Positions 27,560 through 36,981 are shown, counted from the first letter of the stretch. The stretch is 64,000 nucleotides of DNA from CAWCQC01 sp963819905 (GCA_963819905.1 CAWFXP010000009.1:496001-560000), one strand, 5' to 3'. Translations and numbers: made by a program. Notes: generated by a model not told the origin, from the letters alone.

Positions 27560-28999
27560 TCATGGGGCGTTCGCCTCATCTTGCGAGCGGTCCAGGGGCT
27601 CGAGCGTCTCGAGCAATCCCTGCCGCATCGCGGCGTCAGGCCGTCGCGCGCGCTGCGGCGGCGTGCGCCGATGCGGTGGCCGGCTGCCGTCAGCACCGCA
27701 GCAGCCGCGTCGGTGTCGAAGCGCCCGGCGCGCACGTCACGCTGGAGCTCGGCGGCGGCGTCCTTCGGGGTGAGCGGCGGACGGTGGGGGCGTGGCTCGG
27801 TCATGGCGTGATAGGCGTCGGCCGCGGCGAGGATGCGCGCCGGCGTCGAGAGAGCGGCGCCGGCGAGCCCGCGGTGGTACCCGAGCCGTCGAGACGCTCG
27901 TGTGGGCGGCCGCAATCGCACCCAGCCGGGCGAGGGCCTCCGGGCGGGCGAGCGCCCGCTCGGTGTAGTACGGATGCAAGCGGACTCGCTCGCGCTCGCT
28001 CTCCGTGAGAGTGCCCGGCTTGTCCCAGATCGTGTTCGGCACGCCGGTGCGACCGAGATCGTGGAGCAGGCCGGCGTGGCGTACGGTGGCGACATCGTTC
28101 GGCGTCATCCCGATCAGGTCGGCCGCGTCGGCCGCGAGTGCTGCCACGCCGCGCGAGTGACCCCGGAGGTACGGTGACTTGAGATCCGTGAAGTCGGCGA
28201 CGACCGAGAACGCTTCGTCGAGGTCGTCGTCCGCAAACGGGGACGAGGGAGTGGGCTCGGCCGCGACGACCTCCTCCCAGGTCGTCGTGCTGTCGAGCCC
28301 GGCGAACACGTCGCCTGCGTGGCGTTCGAGCTCGGAGACGAGCGAAGGGTCGAACTGTGTGCCTGCGCGTGATCTCGCGACCGCCAGCGCCGCCTGCAGC
28401 CCGCCGACGCTTCGATGCGCCTCGACGATGTCAGCGAGCTGCACGAGCCGGATCGACAGCGCGATCGCGTCGCCGCGAAGCCGAGGCGTGCCTTTGCCGT
28501 CCCAGCGGGCGAACAGCTGACGCATCGGCTCGTAGAGGGACGGCCCCAGGCCGAGTCGCTCCGCAAGCGTCGCGGCGACGTCGCAGTGGGCGGCCATCGA
28601 CTCGGCGGCGCCCTTGTTGCCCGTGGCGAGGAGCTCGGCAGTGAGCCGTACGCGCTCCCACGGCGACGCGCCGGCGCCGACGCGCCGCAGCATGAACCCG
28701 AAGAGCGGCAGTCCAACGAAGTCGATGTCATAGGTGGCGCTCCGGAACGCGTTGTCGTCGCCGAACCACGCGGCAAGCTCGCCGGCATCGATCGTGCAGC
28801 CCACCGACGACAGGAGCGCGACGTAGTAGGCGGCCTCGCGCTCGGGCGGCGGAGCGCCGATCCGCTCCCCGAGTCGGGTGGCGACGACGCACGAGCGGAG
28901 AGCGTGCTCGGTCGGCTGCCCGAGCCCCAGGTCGATACCGAGCGAGAGGGCGGCGATCAGCTCGGGTAGTCGAAGCCGCGGATCCCCCGCTTGCTCCAT
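27560..28999 (-). pseudogene. Broken HD-domain response protein (two HD domains, lost C-terminus)
   Basis: Reads well from 28999 for about 355 codons as a tandem HD-domain regulator (MEQAGDPRLRLPELIAALS; second HD domain with VRHAGLLHDLGRTGVPN). Then two single-base losses interrupt it: the first where a His-His-Glu-Arg motif is expected near 27915 (CACACGAG), the second before a TAC codon near 27888 (expected GSGYHRGL). Sense resumes as YHRGLAGAALSTPARILAAA to VLTAAGHRIGARRRSARDG, after which the reading is unclear. Relatives end in a LuxR-type helix-turn-helix, which is not recognisable here. Both decay and sequencing indels are possible. Confidence 0.7.
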
Positions 29000-29126
29000 C
29001 GGCTCATCCTAGACAGGCGTGGAAACGATGAGACGTGCTCCGGCCCACGCTGGGTGCCGGCGGGCCGGAGCACGTCAAGGGGGGGTGCAAGTAAGAGCGC
29101 CCCGGGCAGCGAAACCTTGCGTGCAG

Positions 29127-30065
29127 ATGAGTCTGCCCGTGACACGTACCCTGAAGGTCGCCCCTCTCATGCCCGGTGCCCTCCCCCTTACGTCGACGTG
29201 CCTCTGCGCGGGCCTCCTAGCTCTCGTCTGCGGTCTCCTGGCCGTGCCGGCAAGCGGGTCGACCATCGTTGCGCGCGATGCGAGCAACGTCCGGCTCGCG
29301 GTCGACGGGCAGGGACGTGCGCTCGTCACGTACTCGCAGGACGGCAAGCGCCGCCGTGTCCTCGCCTGGGGTGCGATCAACGGCCAGACGACCATGCGCC
29401 TCGACTATTCCGGCGGCTCTCAGTCGTTCGGAGCGCCGCTCTGGAGATCATTCGACGACCGCTCGCGGGCGTACGACGGCCCGAAGCTCACGTGGCTGGT
29501 CACCGCGCGCAAGGCCCCCGACGGCTCGTACTGGGCGCTCCAGGCGTGGCGGCGTCTGCTGCCCAACCAGGGTCGCACGCCGGTAACCTCGCTCGCTCGG
29601 GCGGTCGAGCTCCATCTCTCGCACTGGCGCGGGCCGCTGCCGAGGCTCTCGATCTGGCTCGACTGGATCGACCAGGGCACGACGACGCATCTCTTCGGCC
29701 GCTACACCTACCGGGGCAAGGGAGTGTTCGGATACAGCAACACGCCCGCCGGGAACCCGCTCGATCCGTACGGGCGAAACATCTACGTCGATACCCGGAG
29801 CTCGGCCTACGGCCCCGGCTGGGAGCGCGAGAACTCGTTCTTGACGCATCGGCCGCGCGGCACGTTCTGTTACGGGTTCTATGCGCGCGGAATCGCCGTA
29901 GGCACCGGCGATCGTTACCGAGCAACGGCGATCGGCCCCGGCGCGGCGCCGGATCCATACTGGGAGGCGCCGTCGCTCGGCGCCTACGATCCGGCGCTCG
30001 ACCGGATGCTCGACGACGTCGCCGACCGCGTGCTCGGCGACGATCCGCGCTGCCAGGCTCGCTGA
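29127..30065 (+). CDS. Secreted protein of unknown function
   Basis: About 312 residues with an N-terminal hydrophobic signal (ALPLTSTCLCAGLLALVCGL, cleavage near ASGS). The mature part is rich in Trp, Tyr and Gly (YWALQAWRRLLPNQG, LSIWLDWIDQGTTTHLFGRY, GTFCYGFYARGIAVGTGDRY), consistent with a beta-sandwich carbohydrate- or wall-binding protein, but no family is recognised. Start choice: ATG at 29127; ATG at 29169 with GAAGGT upstream also leaves a signal peptide. A strong palindrome follows the stop. Confidence 0.7.
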   Translation: MSLPVTRTLKVAPLMPGALPLTSTCLCAGLLALVCGLLAVPASGSTIVARDASNVRLAVDGQGRALVTYSQDGKRRRVLAWGAINGQTTMRLDYSGGSQSFGAPLWRSFDDRSRAYDGPKLTWLVTARKAPDGSYWALQAWRRLLPNQGRTPVTSLARAVELHLSHWRGPLPRLSIWLDWIDQGTTTHLFGRYTYRGKGVFGYSNTPAGNPLDPYGRNIYVDTRSSAYGPGWERENSFLTHRPRGTFCYGFYARGIAVGTGDRYRATAIGPGAAPDPYWEAPSLGAYDPALDRMLDDVADRVLGDDPRCQAR

Positions 30066-30079
30066 CCCGGCGATATGGC

Positions 30080-30108
30080 CCGTGGGGCCGGCTGAGCCGG
30101 CCCCACGG
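30080..30108. terminator. Perfect 13-bp palindrome between convergent genes
   Basis: CCGTGGGGCCGGC and GCCGGCCCCACGG pair around a TGA loop. It lies 15 bases after the secreted-protein stop and 12 bases before the end of the LPLTG gene on the other strand. There is no T-run, so it may be a bidirectional stem or another REP-like element. Confidence 0.5.
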
Positions 30109-30119
30109 TATGTGGTTGG

Positions 30120-31583
30120 TCAGGCTGTCGTCCTGGCAGTCCGACGCATTGCAGCGCCCAGGCAGAGGAGAAGCAGTGCGCTGAGCAGGATGGACAGTAC
30201 GTCCGTCCCGGTCAGCGGCAGGGTGCCGCTCAGCTCCACCCGGTCAAAGAGCGCGTCGGCGGTCGATCCCTCGGAGGCGATGCTCGTTCCGCCGTCCGTG
30301 GCATCGCTTCCGCCGGGGCCCCCGGTTCCCGGCGAACCGCTGCCGCCGCCGGAGTTGCCACCGCCGGGGCTCTCGCCGGGGTCGTTTCCGTTCCCCGGGT
30401 CGCCGGGATCGTTCCCCGGCCCGTCGCCCGGATCGTCGCCGCCCGGCGGATCGTCGCCGCCGGGGGGATCGTCGCCACCGCCGCCTGGCGGCGAGTCGTC
30501 ACCCGACGTATCGCATTCGCTTGCGATGCACACGGGTACGTCGACGTCAACCAGGCCGCCGCCTCCGCCCGTGCCTTGGTTGCTGCACACGGCGAGGACG
30601 CAGATCGGGGCGGTCACGTCGATCGTGCCGGTGTCCCCGCCGGTCGTCTCCGTCTCGCAGAGACTCGCGACGCAGACCGGCGCGTCGACGTCGAGAAGCC
30701 CGTCGCTGCCGGCGTTCTCGTTGTCGCAGGCTGCCAGCACGCAGATCGGCGCGTTCGCGTCGATCGCGCCCGGTGCTCCGGTCGTCTCCGTCTCGCAGAC
30801 GCTCGCGATGCAGACCGGTGCGTCGAGGTTGGCGAGGCTCTCGCCTGTCTCCCCGGACTGGTCGTTCTCGCACGAGGCGAGGACGCAGATCGGCGCGTTC
30901 GCGTCGATCACGGCGTCGTTTTCGTTGTTGTCCTGGGTGGTGCACTCGCTTGCGATGCAAACGGGCGCGTCGATGTCGGCCAGCTGGTTGTCCTCGCCGG
31001 CCGTGTCCTCACTCGTCTCGCTCGTCCCGAGGACCGTTACGGGAGCGTCGATCGAGACGACGTCGTTCGACTCCTCGACCTGCTCGTTCTCGGTCTCGGA
31101 GGCGATGTTGACCGGCGCGTCGACGTCGATCACGGTGTCGCCTGCGCCTTCGCTCTGGTTCGTGCAGTCGCTTGCAACGCAGACAGGCGCATCCACGTCG
31201 ATCCCGGCCTGGTCTCTATCGGTGTTTGCGTCGTCGTTCGTGCACTCGCTTGCGATGCAAACGGGCGCGTCGATGTCGGCCAGCTGGTTGTCCTCGCCGG
31301 CCGTGTCCTCACTCGTCTCGCTCGTCCCGAGGACCGTTACGGGAGCGTCGATCGAGACGACGTCGTTCGACTCCTCGACCTGCTCGTTCTCGGTCTCGGA
31401 GGCGATGTTGACCGGCGCGTTGACGTCGATCACCGCGTCCTGGTCTGTGGCGTTTGCGCCCGAGGGCTCGGAGAGGACCGCAACCGGCGCGTCGACGTCG
31501 ACGAGCTCGTCCGCGGAAGCCGTTCCGACCCACAGGGCGAGGGTGGCTACGCACACCACCAGCGTTATGAGTGTCCGTTTCAT
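30120..31583 (-). CDS. LPLTG-anchored surface protein with 14 cysteine-pair repeats
   Basis: A 487-residue wall protein. A signal peptide (MKRTLITLVVCVATLALWVG) is followed by about 14 repeats of 23-26 residues built on the pattern (I/V)D-x-x-APVC(I/V)-x-S-x-C, nine of them with two Cys five residues apart. Next come a Gly/Pro/Asp linker (DPPGGDDPPGGDDPGDGPG), a sortase motif LPLTGTD, one membrane helix and an Arg-rich tail (RRTARTTA). The layout is that of a sortase-attached protein; no sortase lies in the window. The DNA contains a perfect 181-base duplication. The repeats somewhat resemble chaplin-like amyloid strands, which is inference. Confidence 0.85.
   Translation of the reverse strand: MKRTLITLVVCVATLALWVGTASADELVDVDAPVAVLSEPSGANATDQDAVIDVNAPVNIASETENEQVEESNDVVSIDAPVTVLGTSETSEDTAGEDNQLADIDAPVCIASECTNDDANTDRDQAGIDVDAPVCVASDCTNQSEGAGDTVIDVDAPVNIASETENEQVEESNDVVSIDAPVTVLGTSETSEDTAGEDNQLADIDAPVCIASECTTQDNNENDAVIDANAPICVLASCENDQSGETGESLANLDAPVCIASVCETETTGAPGAIDANAPICVLAACDNENAGSDGLLDVDAPVCVASLCETETTGGDTGTIDVTAPICVLAVCSNQGTGGGGGLVDVDVPVCIASECDTSGDDSPPGGGGDDPPGGDDPPGGDDPGDGPGNDPGDPGNGNDPGESPGGGNSGGGSGSPGTGGPGGSDATDGGTSIASEGSTADALFDRVELSGTLPLTGTDVLSILLSALLLLCLGAAMRRTARTTA
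30940..31420. repeat. Perfect 181-base direct duplication inside the LPLTG gene (offset 300)
   Basis: Positions 30940-31120 and 31240-31420 are identical base for base, separated by exactly 300 bases (100 codons, four protein repeats). Zero synonymous differences mean a very recent duplication or gene conversion. Such a repeat can expand or contract in frame by recombination. Confidence 0.95.
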
Positions 31584-31665
31584 CAGAACCTTTCTCCTTC
31601 GTTCTCAGAGCGTTGCTTGCGGCCGGAACCGAGTCGGTCCAGCCGTCACCGACAGGCCTGAGGGC

Positions 31666-32541
31666 CTAGCCGGGGCGCTCGAGAAGCGACGAGAAGGCCG
31701 AGCGCGGCGGTCCGCGCTCGTCGAGCTCCACGCGGCGCAGAACGCGCGGCGCGGCGAGAAGCAGCAATCCGAGAAGCGTCAGCCCGAGCAGGACGACCCC
31801 GGTTCCAACACCTGCCACTGCGCTCGGCGAGAGCGCGACCGGGCTCGGAACGTCGATCGGGAGCTCGAGACGGGACGAGCGATCTCCACGGGGCTCCGAG
31901 AAGACCGACGAACCGCCGTCTGCGAGCGGCGAGCTGGTGGCGAGAGCCGTGGCAGCGACGTCCTCGGCCGGCCCGAACGAGGCCGTCGGGCCGTCGATCG
32001 ATCTGGGAAGCACGACGCCGGTGGAAGGAGCGAGCCCGGAGGCCGGCGATCCGACCGGGCCCGACGGCGGAAGGGTCGTTCCCGTGCCCGATCCCGGGCT
32101 CGGGGCTCCTGGCCCGTTCGCCCCGCCCGGTGCCGACGAGCCGGCGCCCGGGGCGCCGGAAGGCGCATTCGGAGCCTCCGGAGCGGCCTGCTCGCCGGCG
32201 CCGACGACCGACTCGACGAGGTCGACGACCGGCGCTGCGGCGTCCACGACCGGTGCAGCCGCATCGACGACGGGCTGCGCGGCCTCCTCGACCACCTGGA
32301 CGACCGGCGCGACGACTTCCGTCACCGGCGCCGCGACGGTCTCGACGACCGGGGCCGCCGCCTCCGTCACCGGTGCGGCCGCCTGGGTAAGCGCCGACGT
32401 CCCCGCGTCGAGCGCCCCGCCGGCGGCTGCAGTCGTATCCGAGAGGGCATCGCCCAGACCCGCCTGTGCCACAGGCGCGGCCATGAAGCAGACGGTCACT
32501 CCGAGGAGCGCCGCCCAGAGCTTCGGCGAGCCGACGTTCAT
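31666..32541 (-). CDS. Exported Ala/Pro/Val-rich protein with C-terminal membrane anchor
   Basis: A 291-residue low-complexity protein: a signal peptide (MNVGSPKLWAALLGVTVCFM), then repeated APVxxAAAPVV heptad-like units (about residues 45-115), a Pro/Gly/Ser linker, and one C-terminal helix (VGTGVVLLGLTLLGLLLLAA) with a basic cytoplasmic tail. It has no LPXTG motif. It directly precedes the LPLTG repeat protein on the same strand, so the two probably form an envelope operon. The fold and function are unknown. Confidence 0.75.
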   Translation of the reverse strand: MNVGSPKLWAALLGVTVCFMAAPVAQAGLGDALSDTTAAAGGALDAGTSALTQAAAPVTEAAAPVVETVAAPVTEVVAPVVQVVEEAAQPVVDAAAPVVDAAAPVVDLVESVVGAGEQAAPEAPNAPSGAPGAGSSAPGGANGPGAPSPGSGTGTTLPPSGPVGSPASGLAPSTGVVLPRSIDGPTASFGPAEDVAATALATSSPLADGGSSVFSEPRGDRSSRLELPIDVPSPVALSPSAVAGVGTGVVLLGLTLLGLLLLAAPRVLRRVELDERGPPRSAFSSLLERPG

Positions 32542-32736
32542 CTCGAGTACATGGTTCCCCAATACGGCGAGGTCGGTGTACCCGTATCGGGGGATCTTGC
32601 TGCTGCCGAGGTTCTGGATCGCACAGCGATCCGATGCGTAAGCGATCTGTAAATCCTTCCCGTCGTCGCGACTGGCCTGCGTTTGGGCTGCATCTGTGCG
32701 GGTAGGGCACGAGCATCAACCCCGAAAGGAGGCCAA

Positions 32737-33497
32737 GTGATTCGACGAATCACGCAGTTGCTGGCCACGATGACCACTGCCTTGGCAGTCGCCCCGGCGG
32801 CGTTGGGAGGAGGACCGATCATTCCCCCCGGGACGGAGGTCTTCAGCGGCGATCTCGATCCGGTGCCGCACACGGGCATCGCGGACGGAGGCTCGAACGT
32901 CAACGGGTCGGTGTCGATCATCAAGACCGATACCACCGTTCGCGTGACCATCGTGGCGCGAGGGCTCGAGCTCGGCTTGTCGCATCTGCAGAACATCGCC
33001 GGCGTCGGCCTGTCGCAGTGCCCCCCGGCGTCCGCCGACACGAGTGGTGACGGGCTGATCGCCCTGGAAGAGGCGCTCCCGTTCGCCGGTCCCCTCGTTC
33101 TGCCGCTCACGCTCGCGAGCGACCCGCTGCTCTCCCCGACGGCGGGGCAGACCCTGGGTATCCGCCCGCCCGGCGCGAGCGGCCCCGGGCGGAGCCCGGG
33201 ACCACGGGCGTCGTCCTCTACAAGCGGGTTTTCGTCATCGGTCAGGACATCCCGATCGAGGTCGCGAACGCGCTCGAGGACTACCAGGTCGTGATCCACG
33301 GCGTCGACGTCGATCAGAGCGGCGTCTTCGAGATGGGCGAGGAGGTCATCCCCGCCGCCTGCGGAACGCTGAGCGAGGTCACGGGCGCGAACGCCTGGCA
33401 CCCGATGATGCTCGACCGGCTCGGCCGGTACCCGCCGCCGGCAAGCCCGACCCCGCCGTTGACACCGACGGGCCCCACGGGACCGGGTAGGCCCTAG
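32737..33497 (+). CDS. Exported CHRD-like protein, interrupted by a single-base frameshift
   Basis: Begins at a GTG behind AAAGGAGG with a signal peptide (IRRITQLLATMTTALAVAPA). The CHRD-like core follows (EVFSGDLDPVPHTGIADGGS, TIVARGLELGLSHLQNIAGV). After about 145 codons the frame changes near 33175-33190, where GGGG appears as GGG, and resumes as GTTGVVLYKRVFVIGQDIPI to MLDRLGRYPPPASPTPPLTP and a stop at 33497. One missing base in a homopolymer fits both the length and the sense. Role unknown; CHRD domains occur in secreted beta-barrel proteins. Confidence 0.75.
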
Positions 33498-33558
33498 GCG
33501 GAATACCGCTCAACGGGCGCTCTCGGGGGCCGCGGACCACGCGGCCCCCGACGTTTCT

Positions 33559-35346
33559 TCAGCGGCTCCAGGGGATGAGCTCGCCGAGCTTCTGTCGGAG
33601 CGAGGAGGTCAGCATGCGGCCGCGCGCGGGATCGCCCCAGGCGGCCGCGAAGAGATTTCGAGCCTGTTCGCCGGTGACGTGCGGCGGAACCGGCGCGACC
33701 TCCGGGTCGACCAGTGCTTCGAGCACGACGGGGCGATCGGAGGAGAATGCGCGATCCCAGGCGGGCCCGAGCTCCTCCGGCGCACTCACGCAGATCCCGT
33801 TCAGGCCGAGCAGCTCGGCGAAGCGGGCGTAAGGGACGGGCGGCAGCTCCTGCGAGCGATCGAACTTCCGGTCGCCGCCGAGCGCACGCTGCTCCCACGT
33901 GACCTGGTTGAGATCGCCGTTGTTCAGTACGAGCACGATGAGCCGCGGATCGGCCCACTCCCGCCAGTGGGCGGCGATCGTCGCGAGCTCGGCGAGGCCG
34001 TTCATCTGCATGGCCCCGTCGCCCACGAGGGCGATCGTGACGCGATCCGGATAGGCCAGCTTGGCGGCGAACGCATAGGGAACCCCGCAGCCCATGGTCG
34101 CGAGCGTTCCGGAGATCGAGGCCATCATCCCCGGACGCAGACGGAGGTTCCGTGCGAACCAGTTCGCAGCCGAGCCGGAATCGGCGGCCAGGATGCAGCC
34201 GTCCGGCAGTCGTTCGCTGAGAGTGCTGAAGACGAGCTGGGGATTGACCGGGTCGGCGTCGTCGAGAGCGCGGGCTTCGACGATCTCCCACCACTCGCGA
34301 ACCTCGCCCTCGATCTTCTCCTGCCACGACCGGTCGCGCTTGTAGTCGAGCAGCGGGAGCAGCGCGCGGAGCGTCGCCGCGCTGTCCCCGACCAGCGCCA
34401 CCTCCATTGGGTAGCGAAGGGAGAGCATGCGGGCGTCGAGGTCGATCTGGACGCCACGCGCCGAGCCCTCGTCGGGGAGGTACTCGGCGTAGGGGAAGCC
34501 CGACCCGACCACGAGCAGGGTGTCGCAGCCCCGCATCAGGGCCCAGCTCGCCGTCGTTCCGAGTAAGCCGATCGCTCCCGTCACGTAGGGAAGGTCGTCC
34601 GAGAGGGCGGCTCGCCCGAGCAACGCCTTGGCCACGCCGGCTCCGAGCGTCTCGGCGGTGGCCATGACCTCCTCGCTCGCGCCGAGCGCCCCGGCGCCGA
34701 CGAGCATGGCGACGCGCTCGCCTTCGTTCAGCACCTGCGCCGCCCGCTCGAGGTCGGCGCTCTCCGGCACGACACGTGGTCGCGCGTACCCGATGCCGGA
34801 ATGCGCCGTTCCGTGCTCGTGCGGCGGTGTCTCGACCGCCGCGAGCTCCTGCACGTCCCCCGGGAAGATCAGGCACGAGACCGTTCGCTCTGCGAGAGCG
34901 ATCCGCACAGCCCTGTCGACCGCATGGCGTACCTGCGCGGGGTCTGTGACCGTTACCACGTACTCCCCGGCGACGTCCTTGAAGAGCGATGGAAGGTCGA
35001 CCTCCTGCTGGTAGCTGCTGCCGAGGGCCGTCCGTGCCTGCTGGCCGACGATGGCCACGACCGGCTGGTGGTCGAGCTTCGCGTCGTACAGCCCGTTCAG
35101 GAGGTGAATCGCACCCGGTCCCGACGTCGCCAGGCAGACGCCCGGCTCGCCGGTGAACTTCGCATGGCCGCAGGCCATGAGCGCTGCCGTCTCCTCGTGG
35201 CGCGACTGGACGAACTCGATCTGTTCACGCGCTCGATCGAGGGCTCCGAGAATGCCGTTGATGCCGTCCCCCGGATACCCGTAGATACGACGCACGCCCC
35301 AAGCGTGGAGGCGGGCAAGCAGGAAGTCGGCGACGCTGGGGGCCAT
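33559..35346 (-). CDS. Thiamine-diphosphate-dependent pyruvate oxidase/dehydrogenase-like enzyme
   Basis: A 595-residue three-domain ThDP enzyme of the PoxB/acetolactate synthase superfamily. Visible are YGYPGDGINGILGAL, the catalytic Glu region (FVQSRHEETAALMACGHAK), SGPGAIHLLNG, the FAD/nucleotide middle domain (VAMLVGAGALGASEE) and the GDG...NN metal-ThDP motif (VGDGAMQMNG, VLNNGDLNQV). The reaction is probably decarboxylation of pyruvate to acetate or acetyl phosphate, linked to quinone or O2, but the exact substrate cannot be decided. A single gene divergent from the BrkB-like gene. Confidence 0.88.
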   Translation of the reverse strand: MAPSVADFLLARLHAWGVRRIYGYPGDGINGILGALDRAREQIEFVQSRHEETAALMACGHAKFTGEPGVCLATSGPGAIHLLNGLYDAKLDHQPVVAIVGQQARTALGSSYQQEVDLPSLFKDVAGEYVVTVTDPAQVRHAVDRAVRIALAERTVSCLIFPGDVQELAAVETPPHEHGTAHSGIGYARPRVVPESADLERAAQVLNEGERVAMLVGAGALGASEEVMATAETLGAGVAKALLGRAALSDDLPYVTGAIGLLGTTASWALMRGCDTLLVVGSGFPYAEYLPDEGSARGVQIDLDARMLSLRYPMEVALVGDSAATLRALLPLLDYKRDRSWQEKIEGEVREWWEIVEARALDDADPVNPQLVFSTLSERLPDGCILAADSGSAANWFARNLRLRPGMMASISGTLATMGCGVPYAFAAKLAYPDRVTIALVGDGAMQMNGLAELATIAAHWREWADPRLIVLVLNNGDLNQVTWEQRALGGDRKFDRSQELPPVPYARFAELLGLNGICVSAPEELGPAWDRAFSSDRPVVLEALVDPEVAPVPPHVTGEQARNLFAAAWGDPARGRMLTSSLRQKLGELIPWSR

Positions 35347-35401
35347 CGTTCAAGGCTTCCTCCGGGCCCGCGGGCCGAAACCTGGCGAGAGGCGGCACCG
35401 C

Positions 35402-35428
35402 GGTTAGCACCTCCCTGCTTTTGGGTAC
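35402..35428 (+). promoter_or_regulatory. SigB-type promoter upstream of the BrkB-like gene
   Basis: GGTTAG, 15 bases, GGGTAC, ending 40 bases before the GTG start at 35468. The -10 half is strong; the -35 half matches GTTTAA in four of six positions. Confidence 0.45.
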
Positions 35429-35467
35429 TGCCTGACCGGTACAGCACGAGGGAAGGAAAACGATTCC

Positions 35468-36484
35468 GTGGCAGCGACAACCGACCAGAGCTCGCCGGCG
35501 CCGCAGGACCCCGGACAGCCGGGTCCCACACCCCAGCCGGAGCCGAGTGAGCCGAGGCTCGAAGACCCCGGTCTCACCGATCTGTCTGCGCGGGATGCCC
35601 TCGCCGTTGTCGTCCGGGCCGCGAAAGAGACGCTGGCAGACGGGCTGACTGACTCGGCGGCCGCTCTCGCCTACTACGCCTTCCTCGCCCTGCCGGCACT
35701 GCTTCTCCTGACCGTCGGCCTCTTCGGGTTGCTCGCGGGGGAGGAGGCCATCAACACGGTGCTCGACAAGCTCGGCTCGGTTGCGCCCGCGGAGGCCGTG
35801 ACCCTCGTCGACGACAGCCTGACGAGGCTGACGGAGAACAGCGGGGGAAGCCTGATCATGATCGTTGTCGGCGCTCTGCTCGCGTTCTGGACGGCGACCG
35901 GCGCCATGACTGCGCTCATGCGGGCGCTCAACGTCGCCTACGACCGCGGGGAATCACGGGGGTTCGTGAAGCAGCGGGCCGTCGCGCTCGTCATGCTCGC
36001 CCTGGCCTTCGTGGCAGTCGCCTTGACGGTCGGCCTGCTCGTGCTCGGGCCGTACCTCTCGGACTGGATCGGCTCGGCAGTAGGGATGGAGAGCACGGTC
36101 ACGTGGATCTGGTGGGTCGCCCAGTGGCCGGTCCTGTGCGGAGTGCTCGTGCTCGTCTTCGCCGGCCTCCTGTTCGTCGGGCCCGACGTCGACCATCCGC
36201 GCTGGCGCTTCATCACCCCGGGTGCGCTCTTCGCCGTCCTCGGCTGGCTCGTCGCGTCCGGGCTCTTTGCCTTCTACGTCTCCCGCTTCGGCTCGTACAA
36301 CAAGGCGTGGGGATCGCTTGCGACCGTCGTCGTGACGCTGACGTGGCTCTGGATCTCGGCGCTCGTGTTGCTGGTGGCCGCCGAGATCAACGCGGAGGTC
36401 GAACGGAGTCGCGAGCTCCGTCGCGGCGAGCCTGCCGAGACCGAGCTGCAGGCGCCTCGCCCAGGGTTGAGGCGGCGTCCCTAG
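35468..36484 (+). CDS. YihY/BrkB family membrane protein
   Basis: A 338-residue inner-membrane protein with about six helices. The family core is clear: LTDSAAALAYYAFLALPALL, GALLAFWTATGAMTALMRAL, ALNVAYDRGESRGFVKQRAV and WRFITPGALFAVLGWLVASG. An N-terminal Pro/Glu-rich tail precedes the membrane part. The family was misnamed RNase BN; the true function is unknown, possibly transport. The GTG start is preceded by GGAAGG. It overlaps the convergent DUF6328 gene by four bases and has a SigB-type promoter. Confidence 0.9.
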   Translation: MAATTDQSSPAPQDPGQPGPTPQPEPSEPRLEDPGLTDLSARDALAVVVRAAKETLADGLTDSAAALAYYAFLALPALLLLTVGLFGLLAGEEAINTVLDKLGSVAPAEAVTLVDDSLTRLTENSGGSLIMIVVGALLAFWTATGAMTALMRALNVAYDRGESRGFVKQRAVALVMLALAFVAVALTVGLLVLGPYLSDWIGSAVGMESTVTWIWWVAQWPVLCGVLVLVFAGLLFVGPDVDHPRWRFITPGALFAVLGWLVASGLFAFYVSRFGSYNKAWGSLATVVVTLTWLWISALVLLVAAEINAEVERSRELRRGEPAETELQAPRPGLRRRP

Positions 36485-36981
36485 TCCTGCCGGTCGCCCG
36501 GCAGGGCGAGCTCGCTGTCGGTCTCGCTGTCCTGCATCCGCCGCCAAAGCGGCAAGCCGAGCCAGCACCAGGTCAGGAGGCCGCCCAAGAGGCCGGTCAC
36601 GACCGCCGTCCAGCCGAGGCCGAACATGATGTCGGTCACGAGGAAGATCACCGCCGTGATAGCGAGCCCGAGGAAGACGATCCCGATGATCGCGAAGGTG
36701 TTGGACGTTCGCAGCAGGCGCTCCTTGTCCCGCTGACGCCAGCGAAGACGGTGATAGGCCGAGGGCGCGATGAGGAAGATCGAGGCAATCGCGGTGCAGA
36801 CGAAGGCGGCGAAGAAGACTGCCCGCTGGTCCTTCGTGATCTCCTCGAAGCGCTGCGTGAACGGGACGGTCAGGAGGAAGGCGAAGAGCACCTGGACCCC
36901 GGGCAGGATCACCCGGAGCCCGTTCATGAGCTCGATCAGCTCGCGGTCGAGCCGTTCGCCGTGATCCTCGTCATCCGCCAT
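36481..36981 (-). CDS. DUF6328 family four-helix membrane protein
   Basis: A 166-residue protein with a charged N-terminus (MADDEDHGERLDRELIELMN), then four helices including LRVILPGVQVLFAFLLTVPF and the loop TQRFEEITKDQRAVFF, which identify the family. Function unknown; common in actinobacterial stress regions. It converges on the BrkB-like gene. Confidence 0.85.
   Translation of the reverse strand: MADDEDHGERLDRELIELMNGLRVILPGVQVLFAFLLTVPFTQRFEEITKDQRAVFFAAFVCTAIASIFLIAPSAYHRLRWRQRDKERLLRTSNTFAIIGIVFLGLAITAVIFLVTDIMFGLGWTAVVTGLLGGLLTWCWLGLPLWRRMQDSETDSELALPGDRQD

Noticed and set aside
30120..31583. The repetitive stretch was considered as a CRISPR array or satellite.
   Set aside because: Repeats are coding (in-frame protein repeats with third-base variation), with no conserved spacer-repeat structure.
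33183..33497. The right half of the CHRD-like gene as an independent gene.
   Set aside because: It has no start with a ribosome site and continues the upstream domain after a one-base homopolymer loss.
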